Under the pieces are notes generated by a model. That model was not told the origin of the DNA and did not search any database. It worked only from the letters and a program-made list of their open reading frames with translations. Shown here piece after piece: positions 45,859 to 57,457 of a stretch of DNA of 64,000 nucleotides. The DNA comes from Penelope pileata (Eukaryota > Chordata > Aves > Galliformes > Cracidae): NCBI GenBank assembly GCA_013396635.1, contig WBMW01000579.1:310001-374000 (forward strand), in the 5' to 3' direction. The number at the start of each line of letters is the position of its first letter. The stretch's first letter is position 1. Made by a program: the position numbers and the translations under genes.

Positions 45859-46739
45859 GGCTATCCTTAGAGAAGGGTGTCTCTTTGCTCAGAAAATAAT
45901 TCCAGGATCACACAGGAAATAATTTTGAAATATTTTTTTGGGAGAGAAAAAAACATTTTTGCCTAGTTTTATACATAAACACACCCACAGTCTTGTAACT
46001 GAAAACATCTGAAATAGTAGGCCATATATTCTCCAACTAAACACAGTCACCTATCAGATGGAACCCCTCACAACAGGGTGATCATTTTATAACTTTCAGA
46101 TCTAGAGTTCTATGTTTCAGCTATATTGAGTGAAGCATCACTCTTGTAAGATTTATATATAAGAAAGATATCTGCTTTTCTCTTGTTTATTTTTAGCAAT
46201 GAATGCCACACAGCAGCAAACTAACACTTCATACAGGTGTTTTGTTTTATTGGGCTAGCAGATGAAACAGCAGCATTGAATACAAATGAAGAAGAGCACA
46301 CAGACCAAGAAAAAAGCAAATCAAGGAGTGCTCCTTGAGCTCAGCTTCACATGTGTTCATTTTCAGTGGATCTGTGAGGCACTGCAAGCTGACAGATGAA
46401 ATCAGTTTTCATCTGAATGGTCGTGAATGGAGCTACAGTAAGATAAATCGTATGCAAAATTGTAGACACAAAATAAAAGTCAACAAAACATGATATACAG
46501 AAGTAATGAGAATTTTGCAGTACTGGACTCACTGAAAAAATAAAAATAAAAAAAATATGACAACTGTACTTCAGGTATGTAACAGAAGGAGATGTGATAA
46601 ACTAAAATTAGTTGAACATTAAATATGTTGAAACTGTAATATGGAATGCAAAAGAGGATGACTGCTGTTACAAGAAGGTCAGTGGCTCCTGAAGGTATTC
46701 ATTTCAAAGAATTCAGTCTAGTCTGTTGTGTCAACATTA
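45859..46739. other. AT-rich DNA, no gene seen
   Basis: Nothing beyond short A runs is seen. Confidence 0.6.
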
Positions 46740-47156
46740 GAATCAGAATGGTTTTGATTGGAAGAGACCTTAAAAATCATCCAGTTCCAACCCCCTGCCA
46801 TGGGCAGAGACTCTTTCCACTAGAGCAGGTTGCACAAAATTCCATCCAACCTGGCCTTGAACACTTCTAGGAATGGGACATCCACAGCTTCTCTGGGCAA
46901 CCTGTTCCAGTGCCTCACTACCCCACCCTCTTAGTAAAGATTTTCTTCCTAGTATCTGATATAAATCTCTCTTCCTTTAGTTAAAAGCAATTACTCCTTG
47001 TCCTATCACTGCACTACCTTATAGAGTCCCTCCCCATATTTCTTGTAGACCCCCACTAAGTACTGGTAGGTCAGTATAAGATGTCCCTAAAACTTTCTTT
47101 TCTCTAGGCTGAACAATCCCAACTCTTTTAGCCTGTCTTCAGAGGAGGGGTGCTTA
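46740..47156 (-). mobile_element. CR1 LINE 3' fragment, about 420 bp
   Basis: The plus strand starts GAATCAGAATGGTTTTGATT and GGAAGAGACCTTAAAAATCA, and runs through CAACCTGGCCTTGAACACTT, GGGCAACCTGTTCCAGTGCC and TCCTTGTCCTATCACTGCAC to CCTGTCTTCAGAGGAGGGG. It covers the 3' UTR and the ORF2 C-terminus on the minus strand, without a long open frame. A 12-bp tandem duplication (TTAACATTAGCC) follows at the 5' break. Confidence 0.92.
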
Positions 47157-47520
47157 ACATTAGCCATTAACATTAGCCCAGCAGCTGGAAGCATAGTGAG
47201 ATAACTTTACCAGTATCTATTTCCTGTACAGCAGTGGCAAAGATAGTAGAAATAGTTTTAATCTGAAACACTAACATAACATTTAAAAATGTTAAGACCT
47301 GATTCAGTCTGTATATTTGTCACTCTGTATATTTGGTCACTGCCATAGCCCATTTTCTGTAAGCTCATATGGCTCATAAACTATATCCATTGATCTGAAA
47401 AATATCTATAGAGTTAACATAAATACAACATTGTGAGGTTTCATCTACGTCAGGACTGAACTGAGAGAACTTTTCCCTTCAAATCCTCATTTTAATTATG
47501 ATTACCGTTAGCACAGTCAT
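47157..47520. other. Short AT-rich spacer between two CR1 copies
   Basis: No feature is seen apart from the small TTAACATTAGCC duplication at its left edge. Confidence 0.6.
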
Positions 47521-47661
47521 TCATAGGATCATAGAATGCCTTAGGTTCAAGGGGACCATAAAGATCATCTGATTCCAAACCCCTGCCATAGGCAGGGTTG
47601 GCAACTGCTAGATCAGACTGCCCCAGCCTTGAATGCCTCCAGGAATGGGGCATCCACATTT
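47521..47661 (-). mobile_element. CR1 LINE 3' fragment
   Basis: The plus strand reads TCATAGGATCATAGAATGCC, GGGGACCATAAAGATCATCT, CCAGCCTTGAATGCCTCCAG and ends at GGGGCATCCACA. It is a 140-bp 5'-truncated copy in the same orientation as its left neighbours. Confidence 0.9.
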
Positions 47662-49382
47662 GCATCCATATTTGCAGTATTAAAAACAGAAATCAGTGAA
47701 AAAAATATTTAACTAAAAGTCTAAAGTAGCTTTATAGGAAATACATGAAAAATATTACTTTTATATTTTAATTTCCTGTTTCTAGTGGTTACCAATTAAT
47801 GCAATTTAGAATTTATTGTGATTCAAAATTAGACTGAAACAGCAAAAGTAATTTTTCCATTTAACCATATTTAATATTCATACATAATTCAACATGCATT
47901 TATACTCTGCCTAGTCAAGGGAATATTTCTTCTTAAGCAGGTCTTGTTTATCTTGTATCATAAACAGAATTCTAGGACCAGGTTATAAATAAAAAGTCAG
48001 AGACTTAACAGAACTCAGCCATGTGAAGAATTTGTTTTACCTCAACAGGGCCTTTAAAATCAGTTTGTTGATTAATTTTCATGTTCTATGAATTATTCAT
48101 AATTTAATCATTAACGACCAAATACACAGAATTCTGAATCTAGACCAATATTACAGAATCCATTAACTGATCAACAATGCAATACAAATTCAAAGCTGCA
48201 AGAAATAAAGGAACATATGTATCAGTCCTCCTGTTTTTACCTAGTGCTACATTTCTGCTGGTGAGTTCGCCTCATCAATATAGAAACTTGTTATGCTTTG
48301 TTCTGTTACAATTACATGGGTACATTTTTGAATTTCATGTGTCAGACTCCAGCAGACACATTTCTTGAACTGCTTCAATGATATCTTAAATACTTTTTCT
48401 CCTGTTTTTCATGTCTTTTACTACCTTTCTTTCATTTACTCCTCTTTTTGCTCATTTGACAGAACAACTATTATTTACATGGAAAGCACTGCCTGTGATG
48501 AAGTTACACTTAATACTAGCAACATTATGAAAAATATTCACTGTTCTGATAATAGGATAAAATGGCTTCAGGACAGTGGAGAGGCACTCCATACAGTTTT
48601 ATTTCAAATACCTCTATAAGCAGGGCAATATGGAACTATGCTGCTTATCAAGAATCCCAACTCACAGCCAGTTCCTTACAGCCTGGAGGGTATTTACCAG
48701 TCCAACAGTCAGTTAATTCTTGAGGAATTTGCATTGGTAGAAGTTTTTTTCAGTAAAGTGCATATGTTTTAATTTAACTGGATATTGGGAAGGCTAACCA
48801 ATATTAGGAAATGTTTGACCATCAAAGGAGAAAGGATCTGCAATCGGCTTTCATTACCAAGACAAGAAATCTAAATGATTATAAAATGATGTTTAATTTA
48901 GGTGTACGGTTATACTTAGGTGTAGTTTCACAGTATGGCTGCCTAAGACATAAAAAGGCTAACCTTAGAAGCCCAGTAAGTAACATCTGAACTATGCTCC
49001 CAATGACCTATTCTGTCTCATACACTAACATGAATTATCAGACCAACATTATAGCTACACCTAAACTGTAACTTCACTGAAGTTCCTGTGTATTTCATGA
49101 AAAACGTGTGTGTATTTCTATAATTAAAATTGCAGAAATTATAGATTTTCTCAACTAACAGTTAACTTATATTCCCTTGCTGGATTCTTCAGAATTCATT
49201 AATGAAAGTTATTTTGAAGAAATAGAAATCTGCATTTTACCTAAGTATTTTAAAGTATAACTGTAGCATAGTTTCCAAGCCACATTAGTTCCCTCACTTG
49301 AATAAACTGAGTAAGCAACTAAATACAGAGTAAATGATACATTTTCATTCCCTCAGATCTTGTTAGGAGGAAATAGCTTGAA
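47662..49382. other. AT-rich DNA, no gene seen
   Basis: Frames at 48177-48368 and 48365-48619 (plus, 63 and 84 codons) look random. No repeat is recognised. Confidence 0.6.
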
Positions 49383-49497
49383 GCTGTGTCAGTGATGGTT
49401 CAGGCTGGGTGTTAGATTCTTCACAATTGGGTAATTGGGAACTGGAACAGGCTCCCCAGGGCAGTGGTCACGGCACCAAGCCTGTCACCTTTCCAGT
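49383..49497 (+). mobile_element. CR1 LINE fragment, sense
   Basis: The plus strand shows GCTGTGTCAGTGATGGTTCA, TTAGATTCTTCACAATTGGG and GGAACAGGCTCCCCAGGGCA with GTGGTCACGGCACCAAGCC, the region near the end of CR1 ORF2 (the family encodes NRLP here). It is truncated at both ends and lies almost directly against an oppositely oriented CR1 piece. Confidence 0.85.
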
Positions 49498-49506
49498 AGC
49501 CAGACT

Positions 49507-49915
49507 TTAATGGTGCATGGAGTTACTCCTGCGCAGATACAAGACCATTCTCTTACCCTTGTTGAATGTCCTGATGCTCTTCTCTGCCCACAACTCCAAC
49601 CTGTTGAGGTCTCTTTGAATGGCACAATCCTCTGGTGTGTTAGCCACTCCACCCAATTTGGTATCATCAGCAAACTTGCTGAGGGTGCATTTTGTACCTT
49701 CATCCAGGTCATCAATGAATAAGTTGAGCAATACTGGATCTACTACAGGCCCCTGGGGACACCACTAACTACAGGCCTCCAGACAGACTCTGCTGCTGAT
49801 CACAGCACTCTGAGCCCTGCTATTCAGCCAGTTCTCAGTCCACCTCTTGTCCACTCATCTAACCCACATTTTCTGAGCTTACCTCCAGATGACTAAAATC
49901 AGAAGCTTTTGGTTT
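49507..49915 (-). mobile_element. CR1 ORF2 fragment with intact active-site motif
   Basis: On the minus strand, 49507-49731 is open for 74 codons and encodes FIDDLDEGTKCTLSKFADDT, then GGVANTPEDCAIQRDLNRLE and LELWAEKSIRTFNKGKRMV. FADDT is the catalytic motif of the reverse transcriptase and is intact here. Further right the plus strand reads CCCCTGGGGACACCACTAAC and CTCAGTCCACCTCTTGTCCA, the antisense of the upstream part of the domain. The fragment lacks both the endonuclease and the C-terminus. Confidence 0.92.
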
Positions 49916-51544
49916 TCGGAGTTATGGAGCCTCCTTCAGTCAGAGGCACCACTGCTCCCTCTTTCTTCTTTCACTGTTCACTCTTGATACCATGCAGTAA
50001 CAATAAAAAACAACTATAACAATAAAACAGACAATGTGACTGGAGTTAACAACCATTCATTTACTATTGTACAAAAGGGCAACAGCTTTCTTTTGTCTGC
50101 TCTGACACACAGAAGCTTCACTGACCGCCATCTGCTATCTTCTGCAACACTGCAGAATTGGTATGGCGTCAGTATCTTTCAGTAACGAATTGTTACCTGT
50201 TAAAACGAGAGTTTTTTCCTTTCCTTGTCTTGACTCCCCAGTGAGTACTTCCTTTAAAACCCATGAGACCCAGTCCTTATGCTTTCAGTCCATTTCCACC
50301 AAACACAATCATCTAACCTGTCTGTTGTTTTTGCTCCAAAATCTCTAGCAAAGCCCTCCTGAAAAAAGTCTACCTTGCTTCTGCTCAGAAAGGACCACTG
50401 AGATTATGTTTTCACTTTTGGATGGAGTTCTCTCATCTTACTCTCTTTTTCATGTTCTTCCAACTTCATGTCCATGTCCAGGATTTTTCACTGAGTTCAT
50501 GCCTATTACTCACACAGAAGACAATGGCAGGATCATCACTCCTTTCAAGCCAGTTTGTCCCAGAAGAGCTACATGACGTTTCCTCCAGCTTATTAATTCA
50601 TTTTCCTAAGAAGAACAATCACAGTCCTTTCCAGAGCCTCTGAATAGCTTTTTCAGTGCATCCTGCAAATGCAGCTGACAAAGTAGTGTCCATGTAGTCT
50701 GCAGGTTGCTGCACAAAGCAGAGTGCAAGATCCATCTTGGCCAAATTCCATTTGTCTGCTCTGTTTTCTGCTCCAAGATGAACCTCTTTAACATAATAAA
50801 AGTGTAATTTTTGTTTGTTTGTTTGTTAGGAGTAAGGAGAGAAATTTCTTACATTCTGCAGGTTAAGGATCATTGCTGTGGGACTGAAGTGTTTGCATCC
50901 CCAGAGGGGTGGTTCTTACGTACACTTAGAGGTCTGATGGAGATGAATGTACCGTTTGCTCATGTCATGGATAATTTGGGTGTCTAAGATACTGAAAGGT
51001 ACTTCCTAGAAGGTACTTCTAGGTTTTACAAGGCAGATAGGAGTAGAAAGAAAGCTGTCAAAGCAAATGTAGTACTGGACTAAAAGCAGTTCAGGAAAAT
51101 GAAGATGACTGAGCTTGGATAAAGTTGAAGTGTACTATGGATTAAAAGTGAGACTGGAGAAAATGCCTTGATAGTTGAAGTCATTCCTTAATCTTGTAAA
51201 TCTGAAAGCTAAGAAAAAAGTTAATAATCAGCAATAGATTGAACAATGCAATAAATTAATTTCCAGTTCCTAGCCCTAATCCTCACTTTCCCCAGGTATA
51301 AGGGCAAATGTCCCTTTACACCTGGAAATGAGTGAAAACCTGTCATCTCTGCAAATACAAGTACTAAATCACAGTGATAACTGCTCTTGATCTGCCACTG
51401 AAACAAGCATCTGCTTCTGAACCTTAACAGTACTCTCTCAGCACTCAGGACATTCCCTGCCTTTCAATAAATGGTAGAGTTGGTCTTACTGTAAGATTCT
51501 GGAATGATAGGTTTCTATGGTGTCATGTTGGTCCCTTTTGTCTC
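49916..51544. other. Unique DNA, no gene seen
   Basis: Frames at 50163-50348, 50422-50643 and 50606-50794 are pyrimidine-rich and look random. A (TTTG)n run lies at 50808-50826. GACCGCCATCTGCTATCTTC near 50123 might be part of an old repeat, but I cannot assign it. Confidence 0.5.
50808..50826 (+). repeat. (TTTG)n short repeat
   Basis: About four to five TTTG units. Similar short runs occur near 19150 and 54680. Confidence 0.8.
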
Positions 51545-51832
51545 TCAGGGTAGAGGAGGATGATAGTCTGTTTTCTCAGGTGACAAGTGATAAGGACACA
51601 AGGAAATGGCCTCAAGTTATGCCAAAGGAAGTTTAGATTAGATGTCACAAATTCTTCACAGGAAGAGTGGTTAGACATTGGGACAGGTGGCTTGTGGATG
51701 TTGTGGAGTCCCAGTCCACCAAGGTATTTAAGAGGTATGGATGTGGTGCTCAGGAACATTGTTTAATGGTAGACTTGGTAGAAGTGGACTTCATGATTTT
51801 ATGAGTCTTATTTCTAACTCTACACAGAACAC
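51545..51832 (+). mobile_element. CR1 LINE 3' region, sense, diverged
   Basis: The plus strand shows TTCTCAGGTGACAAGTGATA, AAATGGCCTCAAGTTATGCC, AAGGAAGTTTAGATTAGATG and GTTAGACATTGGGACAGGTG, following the CR1 order into the 3' UTR. The end is decayed: TTCATGATTTTATGAGTC stands where the octamer tail is expected. Confidence 0.85.
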
Positions 51833-54800
51833 TGCCTTCTCTTCAATGGTTAGAGCAAGCTAATCACTTCTGTGACTGTTTTATGTTAGTCCTCAGAAAT
51901 CCACCCCAACTTATTCTAATTTGAGAATGAAAATTCCCCATATATAAAACCTATTATATTGGGAATATCCCTCCTTCAAAGTATTTAGCAATAACTGGAT
52001 CATCCTTGGTGAAAAACAGGCAAAACTCCAGTGGTCATCCATGTGGGATAGAAAATAAAATGTGTCTTGAAGTCTGTTTTTCTTGATTGCCCTGATCTAT
52101 TTGATACATTAGTATTTTCAGGCGTTTAACTGCTTCAGCTCCAAATTCCTGACAGCTCTTTCTACATCTTGATCTCAAAAAGGATTAAGGATATGTAAGT
52201 AAAATTATAAAACAGAATTTGCTGCTTATGAGACAGAGACCAAAATAGTTCTATTTTACTACTAGAAATAAACTCTTTTGCCTAGTTGTTTTAAGTCCTA
52301 GTCCATGCAATGACATGTCTAGCTAAAAAATTACAACCTGCTATAATCACATCCAATTTTTGCAACTGCTGATAATATAAATGACTTGTTAATTTTTATA
52401 ACTTATTGAAAGTATGAAATGTGAGTATAGCTATGTGTTTTGGTTCATAATTAGTTTTGAGGATGTTGCATGTGCATGGACTTAGACTATGTACTCAGAT
52501 TCTTTTGAATTTATATATTAAAATTAAATGTCAACACTGAGTATGCAATTTTGTTTACAAATAAATATATGATTCTGAAAATGGATACAAAATCTCAAAA
52601 ACAGAGTTCTTAAAGGACTCATAAAGAAAGATCATTTGCAGAATTGGTATGCTGAATCATGAGTCTACTGCAATATTCTTATTTTTGTATCATGGATCAA
52701 GGAGACTCCAACAGTAAATTATGCATTTCATAACTGTCTCCCCAGTCATAACCCTGCTCCTAGCCATAACGATGGCATCCTTTTCTGGCTCCAGCTAATT
52801 AGAAACCATTCAACCAACACTTGGCTGCTGTTACTGATGGATCTTGACAAACCAGAAAAGTGTATATTTCACTTCTTGGTTCCAAAACCTGATCCTAAAC
52901 ATCATAAAAATTCTTAAGTTTATCACAGACATTACTGCAGTCATAGCAGAGACCCAGACATCAGTTCAGTAAGCAGCTGAAATCTTTTCACTTCCATATA
53001 TAGAATACAAATCCTAGCACTGTGTTTCTGGCAGCATCTAGTAATGAATTATGCATATCTGCCCCAATCCTACACTGAAACAGTACTCTGACTCTGTAGC
53101 TTACCCGGAAACTCATTAGGAGATATCTATCCCTACAGAGCTCTAATCCTGGTCCCCAGAGATTTACAGTATGAAACAGTCATCCTAATTCTCCAGCAAC
53201 TTATCAAGATCTTCAGGAGCATCATAGATAGTCTCACTTTTTCTTTTTTTCCTGGTAAGGAAGTAACTTACTTTTGATTTTTTTTTTTTTCCAATATTTG
53301 GCTATTTCTTCATAGAACATATCAGCATAACAATTACTGTCATTTCTACAGAAGATATAAGGAATATAGTTTCTAGCAATGCTAGCTGCAAGTCTTTGGA
53401 ACTGCAGTAGAAAACAGGATAATTTATACAGCATGGATACTCTGTAGGACAGTTGTTTACCTCATTTTGTTTGCCCAGATATTAAATCAGTTTCTGTGAC
53501 ATTCTTTTGTCAGTGATACTTGGCTAGTAAAGGTGATGGATAGTGCTGTAAGCTATCCTGAGCTCTTTCATTCACTTGCTGAAAGCGTCTTGGCAAAGTC
53601 AAGAAAAACTTGCTGAAACAGCATCAAAACCATAATTTGAAAGAAATACATGAGCCAAACCATGTGATCTAATATAATAGTAGACATTTGCTTGAAACTC
53701 CTTCTGGTGTGTATACATGAAATACTGTTGAGTTCAGCTAAAAATAACAATAATAATAAAAAAATCTAAGATACAGTTACCAGATCAGGGAGAAGTATTT
53801 TTGCAGGTTTATTTAAAACAAACAAGCTCATGCTTTTCCTCAAATAGAAGGAAAATTAGCATCAAATGATTGAATTCTTCTGATATTAAACTTTATATTA
53901 ATTAAAATCTTTGTTTTGCTGAGACTCTAGCTGATCCTCTCCTTAATTTAGTTTAATTAATTTAATTTACCAGACCACAGTATGGTTTCTCTAATTTAAG
54001 TGACATATAAAACTAATGTTAAACCGATGAACAGCAAGAATTCTGATGAAATCCTGTTCGGATGAAAGTAACAAATTATTACATTCCTATTATGTGGTAG
54101 CACATGGTCAGTTTGAAGGTACATTGCTTTTTCCGGCTTTTTGTGCTCTGCATAGATTATTGCAACAATAACACTTACTCTCAGGACAGTAATGGGGCCT
54201 GTCTTACACACATGCTGTATCAGCTGTGAGAAGAACAGTAAATTCCACAGAGAAGCAGTGCAGGTGCTGTGTCTCAAAAGCCTCTTCAGAAGCTGAAAGA
54301 ATGGCTACATTATTAGAGATGCAAGGTTATCTTTGCAGAATGGCACACGTGCAGCAACTGTGTCTTTATTTACCTCATAATCTGGAAGTGCAAATTTCTG
54401 AGGGACTTGCTGTAAGCATCCCTCCTGGTTTCCAAGATCTTCCTCCATGATAAACTTTTTCCCTTCTATTCTTCCATAACAAAGAAAGACACTCTAGATT
54501 TTTTGTATGTCAGAGTAGCCGCTACTCTAAGGAGAAAGATATTCCCCTTCAGAAGTAAGAGAGGCTGAGCTATGCTCAGTAGATCTAGACCTTCCCTGTA
54601 TGTATAAAAATAGGACCCCAAAGGTCTGCTAAATAATTAAGAGAAGACTTTGAAACAAGCACCTATTTACTGTATTTTTTGTTTGTTCGTTTGTTTTTTG
54701 GAGGGGGACGAGGGTGAAGGTGATGGTGATGGTTTTCTCCAGTCCTAGAGTTTAGACAATTAGTGGTTTTTTTCCCAAGTCATTTTTTCACTGATTCTTT

Positions 54801-55866
54801 GCAATTTCTGTGATATGACAGCTTTCTCATGTAGTGCTATTGAGTTTGACTCCTAAGTTTTCACTCCAATTCTTGAATTCTGACACCCTATATCTATTGA
54901 ACTTTATGAAGGGATAGTTTGTTTTGATTTTCAGGTTGGAAGGCATTATTCACTCAATCAATGTCTCCTTGACTGCACACCTGATGTATGAGGGATGATG
55001 GAGTATCACAGCAGCACAGGAATAGACAGTTTATCTCAGTAACATCAAATTAAAGCACTGTTATATTTCCAAATATTATTTGCAGTGCCCTCTTGTGGTG
55101 TTGACAGGTAGTGTCTGAAGGGAGTTTGTGAAGATGCTAGAATTTCTTTAGTAGAACTGAGTTCAGATTACACAAGTTCTGGCAATTGTAAACCAAATGT
55201 TCATTTATACTCCAGACTGCAATGGCCCTCCTTTTTAGCGTTTCCAAGGCCAGTGAAGTGCAGACCACATTTCCTACAGGTTTCAATATCACCAGGATAT
55301 TATAATTTGGGAAAACACTGCTCCTGGTTAAGGAAAGTTGATTCAAAAAGCACCTTAGCTCATCAATATTTTCAAAGACCATGTTCTTTTCTAACTTCTT
55401 GAGTAAGTGCTTTCTTGAAGGAACTGAGTATTATGCTTATATTCTTCAATACTCATCCTAACCTTACACAGTACCACATGGAGCACAATTAATCTCAAAA
55501 GTGGCTTGCATGTTGGAGATAATTAGAATTTTGGCTTGTCTTACTAAAATTATAATAGACAGTATTGTATGGCAAATTGTTTCTCAGCACAAATTATTTA
55601 ACAAACTACATAGCTATGAGGAACGTAGGTAATAACAGTCATTTGAATGTAGTATATTATTTTTAATCTTGCACTAATTCAGAAATTCAATTTTCAGAGG
55701 TGAAGTAGAAATTATTCTCTGTGTATTCCCTGATAATAAATTGTATAACTGCTCAAAAAAATCTCACAGCAATTATAAAAAGGATTTAAAGTTTAATTTC
55801 TGAGGTATTGTCTCATTTGTAGCTAATAAACTAGTTAGTTGAAAGCTCTGAAGTCCAAATCCACAG
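51833..55866. other. AT-rich DNA, no gene seen
   Basis: Frames of 60-93 codons (53234-53434, 53568-53750, 53996-54277, 54226-54450, 55137-55382) look random. T runs lie near 53278-53291 and 54760. A GGTGATGGTGATGG run lies near 54719. No mobile element is recognised. Confidence 0.6.
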
Positions 55867-55930
55867 GGGGATTGGAACTTGATGATCCTTGAGGTTCCTT
55901 CCAACCCAAGCCATCCTATGATTCTGTGAA
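55867..55930 (+). mobile_element. Short CR1 3' end
   Basis: The plus strand reads GGGGATTGGAACTTGATGAT, GAGGTTCCTTCCAACCCAAG and CCATCCTATGATTCTGTGA, a well-kept CR1 terminus of only about 64 bp, so truncation occurred soon after reverse transcription began. Confidence 0.93.
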
Positions 55931-56679
55931 AATGAATTATGTTGCTCAGTAAATCTTGTCTTCTTTGATTGGTGGGTTTCTCAAGACATTACTTTTTTCT
56001 CCTAGTACATCCTAGATTGTAGAAATTTCTGAAAATTTTCTTAAAGTCCTTTGAGCCCAGCCCAGAGGCATCTTAATTAAATTGTTAAGAGTTATTATTG
56101 ATATTTTGTTGTTATTATAGTTCTACAGTGTCATCTTTTCTGGGATAAAGGTTTCATGTCTGAAGAGTAACTTTCAGAGAATGCAGTACCAAACAGTATG
56201 AGATCTCTACATAAGAACACCTTATACACTTTATCTTAGCGTGTTTGACTCATACTACTGAGAATATCTAGCAAAAATACTAATTTACCAAGAAATAAAT
56301 TATGTCAATCTTCATGAAACGTAATCTTAAGAAAGGATATATAGCTGAAGAAGAGAACTAAGCATGGACACTGAAATATTGGTCATTCAGTTGTAACAGT
56401 AAAAGATAAGCTATAGATTTCTGTCACAGTTTTGTGATATTTCAGCATACACTTCTGTAGACAGACCAAAGTGCATTAACTTTTATAGTTTACAAGCTGC
56501 TCATTTGAAACCAGCCTTGGAACAGATATACTGAAATTTTCATAAAATTTAGTGCCTAAATATTTTTTGGTGTTCTGAAAATCTCTATTCATTTAGTCAT
56601 TAACTTATAAGGAAAAAATGATAATTAGCAATTACACATAATAACATAATTACTGACTTAGAATGTTGTAGATGTTAAT

Positions 56680-56709
56680 AAGACAAGACAGAAGGAAGAC
56701 AAGACAGAA
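56680..56709 (+). repeat. Tandem duplication of AAGACAAGACAGAA
   Basis: Two copies of AAGACAAGACAGAA occur with a GG between, a 16-bp period. Confidence 0.85.
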
Positions 56710-56770
56710 TAATTTCCTGTAGATTGGTGTTTCTCATTTTAAAACTTTTGCATTTTATAAAACTGTTGGG

Positions 56771-56815
56771 CTTGTTTGGTTGGTTGATTTGGTTTGGTTT
56801 GTTGGTTGGTTGGCT
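56771..56815 (+). repeat. (GGTT/GGTTT)n low-complexity run
   Basis: TTGTTTGGTTGGTTGATTTG and related units over about 45 bp. Confidence 0.8.
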
Positions 56816-57162
56816 TGTTCTATAGTCTCTGTACTGGGGGGTAAAAATCATTTAACTTTATTACAATATATCTGGATTTGAGGCTGTTGTACGTCTGAAA
56901 TTCAATTTCTGTTTAGAAATTTAGGAAGAACAAAAGCAAGTTTTTTTATACAACCACAAAGTTATAACACAAAATAAACATTTCAGTTATTAGAGGCAGG
57001 AAGGGGTTAAGTTTAAAAGAGTTGTGATAAGGAAATGTAACTGGAAAGATTAACTTATTATAACTGATGCTCTATTAGTGTACTGTCATTATTCTGGAAC
57101 AGGACTTCTACAGGTAATCTCATGCTGAAAAAGGTTATTATGTCTTGAAAGTTGTACTGCTC

Positions 57163-57177
57163 TTTTTTTTTTTTTTT
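57163..57177 (+). repeat. Poly(T) run of 15
   Basis: Fifteen T bases 46 bp before the candidate splice acceptor at 57225. Confidence 0.85.
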
Positions 57178-57222
57178 AATATGAAATTAATCTCCTCTAC
57201 ACTTATGACTTTTTTCCTTCAG

Positions 57223-57457
57223 CAGGAAGAAAAACACATAATGGCTGTAGTTACTACTACCAGCCATATACCAGTGGGTTTTCAAGCCTCTGTAGCCATC
57301 TATTACAAACTCTGGAAAGACCTCAATCACAACTATCAGTGTATCAAGCTTTATCAGCATTATGAGGTGTTGAGAAATCCTTTCCAAAATCAGTACATAA
57401 GAGGAGAAAACAGTACTCAAACCTCTGTCTTGCAACAATAATATATTAAAAAATAAA
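57223..57457 (+). other. Candidate terminal exon, unrecognised
   Basis: A 98-codon plus-strand frame (57145-57441) is crossed by a good acceptor-like sequence: a pyrimidine stretch (GACTTTTTTCCTTCAG, then CAG) ending at 57222 or 57225. The part after it (EEKHIMAVVTTTSHIPVGFQ and onwards, about 70 residues) has mixed composition, ends in TAA at 57441, and is followed by AATAAA at 57452. No family is recognised. The opposite strand is also open (83 codons at 57187-57438), which weakens the coding case, and AATAAA is common in AT-rich DNA. It could be the last exon of a gene or long non-coding RNA, or chance. Confidence 0.22.

Larger units (their letters stand above)
55931..57162. other. AT-rich DNA, no gene seen
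   Basis: Contains a 16-bp tandem duplication at 56680 and a GGTTT-rich run at 56771. Nothing else is supported. Confidence 0.6.

Noticed and set aside
49383..49915. Twin priming (5' inversion) as the origin of the facing CR1 pieces
   Set aside because: In twin priming the inverted 5' part precedes the sense 3' part. Here the sense 3' part comes first.
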